Shown here: in pieces, positions 61,955 through 64,000 of the stretch
Layout of the letters: every line of letters begins with the position of its first letter
Position numbering within the stretch: position 1 is the first letter of the stretch
Source: Paenibacillus fonticola DSM 21315
Lineage (GTDB): Bacteria; Bacillota; Bacilli; Paenibacillales; Paenibacillaceae
Direction: 5' to 3'
Assembly (NCBI RefSeq): GCF_000381905.1
Contig: NZ_KB907251.1
Coordinates: forward strand, 1 to 64,000
DNA length: 64,000 nt
Notes under the pieces: generated by a model
The model's database searches: none
Seen by the model: the letters and a program-made list of their open reading frames with translations, nothing else
Told to the model about the DNA's origin: nothing
Translations under genes and position numbers: made by a program

Positions 61955-63730
61955 ATGCCTAACTTGAAGAAGCGTTACATGCCGTTTACGTATAAAATGA
62001 TGATCCCTTATCTGCTCCTGGTGCTGCTGACCGACGTACTTATCGGTTATATTTCCTATACGATGCTGACGGAGTCGCGGACGGAGATGGCGGAGACGAA
62101 TATCCGCACCGGCATGGAGCAGGCCAGAAACAACATACAGTACCAAATGGATGAAATCCAGCGTATGTCGGATACGCTGTTCGGCAGCGTGGCTTTTCAA
62201 AGAGCACTGCAGAAAAAAGGCGAGCCGCTGGACATCTATTTGACGATGATGGACGAGGTCATTCCCCAAATCGTATCGCCGCTGCAGCTGTTTGGCAACA
62301 ACATCCGCTTTATGCTGTACACGCCCAACAGCGATATGATCATTATTAACGGCGATAATTTGGAAGAACCGATCAAGCAAAGCGACTATTATATCCTTCC
62401 TTTGCGGGACATCGAATCAACTGACTGGTATCAGCTGCACAAAAATTCGGAGAGCAACAATCTTTGGGTGCAGATCGATACGGATAAAAAATTGGATCAT
62501 ATTTCGCATATCCGCAAGCTCGTGTCATATAGCGATTACGGGGCGATCATCGGCTTTGTGCGAATTACGGTTCCTCTCGACGCCCTGTTCGGCAATTTAG
62601 CCACCTTTCCAGTGGAAGAAGGGATTACTGTCCGGTTAATCCATCAGTCGACGGGCGAACGAGTGTATCAGCGCGGCCCAGCGGGATTGGCCGAACAAGC
62701 TGAACCGGGGGAACAGACAGGTGGCCGTGATGCTTTTCTACGTTTTCACGAGCCTATCCCCGGGGCGGACTTTGCCATTGAAACGCTTGTTCCGAAGGCT
62801 TATTTGACGAAAGACGCTGGAAAGCTGCAGCAGGTAATTCTCGGGGTGTGCGCGATCAGTTTTATCGGGATGACCTTTATCGGGTTTATGGTAGCTAGGC
62901 TCAACGGCCGAAAAATGACCCGGATCGTCATGCTTGTCCGTTCTTTTCAGGAAGGGAATTTCCAGAAACGCATCCGCTTCTCCGGAAATGACGAGTTCGT
63001 GCGGATTGCCGAAGCTTTCAACATGATGGCGATGAACATCCAGGAACTGATCGACAGCGTGTATTTGCAAGGGATTCAGAAAAAGCAGGCCGAACTGGAA
63101 GCGCTGCAGGCGCAGATCAACCCCCACTTTCTCTACAACACTTTGTCGACGATCAACAGTTTGGCGAACCTTGGGGAAATCGGCAAAGTTACGGAGATGG
63201 TTCAGGGCCTCTCCCGCTTTTACCGGTTAACGCTAAATCAAGGAAATGTACATATCCATTTGGGAAGAGAGCTGGAGCAGGTCGAGACGTACCTGGAAAT
63301 TCAGCGCGTAAAGTACGCCGACGCATTTACTGTGCATGTCGACGTCGAAGCTGAGATAGTGGACTATCAGGTCATTAAGTTGATTTTGCAGCCCTTCGTT
63401 GAGAACGTATTCAAGCATGCCTGGTTCGGGGAAACGATCGCGATTCGGATTACGGGCCGGCGCATGAACAATGACATCGAGCTGAAAATCATCGACAACG
63501 GCGTGGGCATGCGTCCTGAGCAGGTCAGCCGGCTTATGACGGAGCCCAGTCAAGCCGGGGGATATGGGGTAAGAAATGTGGATGAACGAATCAAGCTCAG
63601 GTATGGTGAAGCTTATGGCGTCCATATTGCCAGTATTTATGGCGGAGGCACAACGGTGCGGCTTCTCCTGCCGGTCGATCGCAAGAAGAATGGCGATAAG
63701 CCTGAATTGCCGGAGGCACCGTATTTATAA
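61955..63730 (+). CDS. YesM-type sensor histidine kinase
   Basis: The ~591-residue membrane protein has membrane helices near residues 12-35 (MIPYLLLVLLTDVLIGYISY) and ~290-312 (GVCAISFIGMTFIGFMVA) flanking an extracellular sensor domain. A HAMP domain follows, then His_kinase with QINPHFLYNTL (His391), and a C-terminal ATPase domain (DNGVGM, GGYGVRNVDERIKLRYG). This is the YesM class, typically paired with a YesN-type AraC response regulator that controls sugar or polysaccharide genes. I chose ATG 61955 after AAAGGGGAAG; the frame opens at 61910. A matching regulator gene begins 72 bases downstream. Confidence 0.92.
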   Translation: MPNLKKRYMPFTYKMMIPYLLLVLLTDVLIGYISYTMLTESRTEMAETNIRTGMEQARNNIQYQMDEIQRMSDTLFGSVAFQRALQKKGEPLDIYLTMMDEVIPQIVSPLQLFGNNIRFMLYTPNSDMIIINGDNLEEPIKQSDYYILPLRDIESTDWYQLHKNSESNNLWVQIDTDKKLDHISHIRKLVSYSDYGAIIGFVRITVPLDALFGNLATFPVEEGITVRLIHQSTGERVYQRGPAGLAEQAEPGEQTGGRDAFLRFHEPIPGADFAIETLVPKAYLTKDAGKLQQVILGVCAISFIGMTFIGFMVARLNGRKMTRIVMLVRSFQEGNFQKRIRFSGNDEFVRIAEAFNMMAMNIQELIDSVYLQGIQKKQAELEALQAQINPHFLYNTLSTINSLANLGEIGKVTEMVQGLSRFYRLTLNQGNVHIHLGRELEQVETYLEIQRVKYADAFTVHVDVEAEIVDYQVIKLILQPFVENVFKHAWFGETIAIRITGRRMNNDIELKIIDNGVGMRPEQVSRLMTEPSQAGGYGVRNVDERIKLRYGEAYGVHIASIYGGGTTVRLLLPVDRKKNGDKPELPEAPYL

Positions 63731-63801
63731 TCAGAACATGGAGTGCAGTTAACGTGGAATATCGTTGTAAAAGATTGCTTCATAGAGAGGAGTCGCGGAA
63801 G

Positions 63802-64000
63802 ATGAGCGTAAATGTATTGCTCGTAGACGATGAAGCCGTCGATCTGGAGTGGCTGCGGCGCAGAGTGCTGGCGAGCGGTCAGGACATCCGTGTAGCGGGC
63901 ACGGCCAACAGCGGTTTTCTGGCTCTTAAAGTAATGGAGGAGCAGCGGATCGACCTGATCCTGTCGGACATCAGGATGCCGATTATGTCGGGAACGGAGT
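63802..64000 (+). CDS. Response regulator (YesN type), 5' part only
   Basis: The gene starts at ATG 63802 with GAGAGGAG upstream and runs off the window. The 66 residues present begin SVNVLLVDDEAVDLEWL and end in a receiver phosphoacceptor segment DLILSDIRMPIMSGTE, in which SDIRMP carries the phosphorylated Asp. Pairing with a YesM-type kinase predicts an AraC-type DNA-binding domain at the C-terminus, which is not visible here. Confidence 0.9.
   Translation, partial: MSVNVLLVDDEAVDLEWLRRRVLASGQDIRVAGTANSGFLALKVMEEQRIDLILSDIRMPIMSGTE

Overview
The window reads as a chromosome segment of a Paenibacillus-type Firmicute. This rests on strong AGGAGG ribosome-binding sites with GTG and TTG starts, a YesM/YesN-type sensor pair, a CcpN/YqfL pair, a NEW3-domain ABC operon, and a lipopeptide PKS/NRPS locus of the iturin architectural type. 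The genus is inferred from gene content; no 16S or other marker gene is present.

Layout. (1) 1-491: 3' end of a gene for a ten-residue-repeat surface- or spore-type protein. (2) 980-4620: a LacI-family regulator, a repeat-rich non-coding stretch, and divergent kdgK and kdgA for 2-keto-3-deoxygluconate breakdown. (3) 4662-8790, all on the minus strand: an AraC regulator, then a Gfo/Idh/MocA - ThuA - Gfo/Idh/MocA sugar or polyol catabolic operon. (4) 8944-11927: a small membrane protein on the minus strand, then a YtrA-type GntR / ABC ATPase / permease / anchored-protein operon with a clear promoter and operator. (5) 12076-52296: a 40-kb lipopeptide cluster. (6) 52658-54110: ccpN and yqfL, followed by a duplicated structured repeat and glpX. 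(7) 55793-56764: a radical SAM enzyme. (8) 56828-61783: a NEW3-protein/ABC-exporter operon divergent from an ECF sigma/anti-sigma pair. (9) 61955-64000: a YesM-type kinase and the start of its response regulator.

The lipopeptide cluster starts with a trans-acting malonyl transferase (FenF/ItuD type). It serves a 3598-residue hybrid protein of order AL-ACP-KS-ACP-aminotransferase-C-PCP-C-A-PCP, the arrangement that makes and loads a beta-amino fatty acid. Three bimodular NRPSs follow, each C-A-PCP-C-A-PCP plus a terminal domain, giving seven adenylation domains in all. My reading of the ten-residue specificity codes is Gly, Orn, Glu, Lys-like, aromatic, and two aliphatic residues. Epimerization domains end the second and third proteins, predicting D residues at positions 3 and 5. 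This does not match the Asn-Tyr-Asn-Gln-Pro-Asn-Ser order of iturin. The last NRPS has no thioesterase domain. It ends in a divergent condensation/epimerization-fold domain, and the only thioesterase is a separate type II enzyme. A major-facilitator exporter and an ABC exporter lie between the last NRPS and that thioesterase. How the chain is released and cyclized is the main open question of the window.
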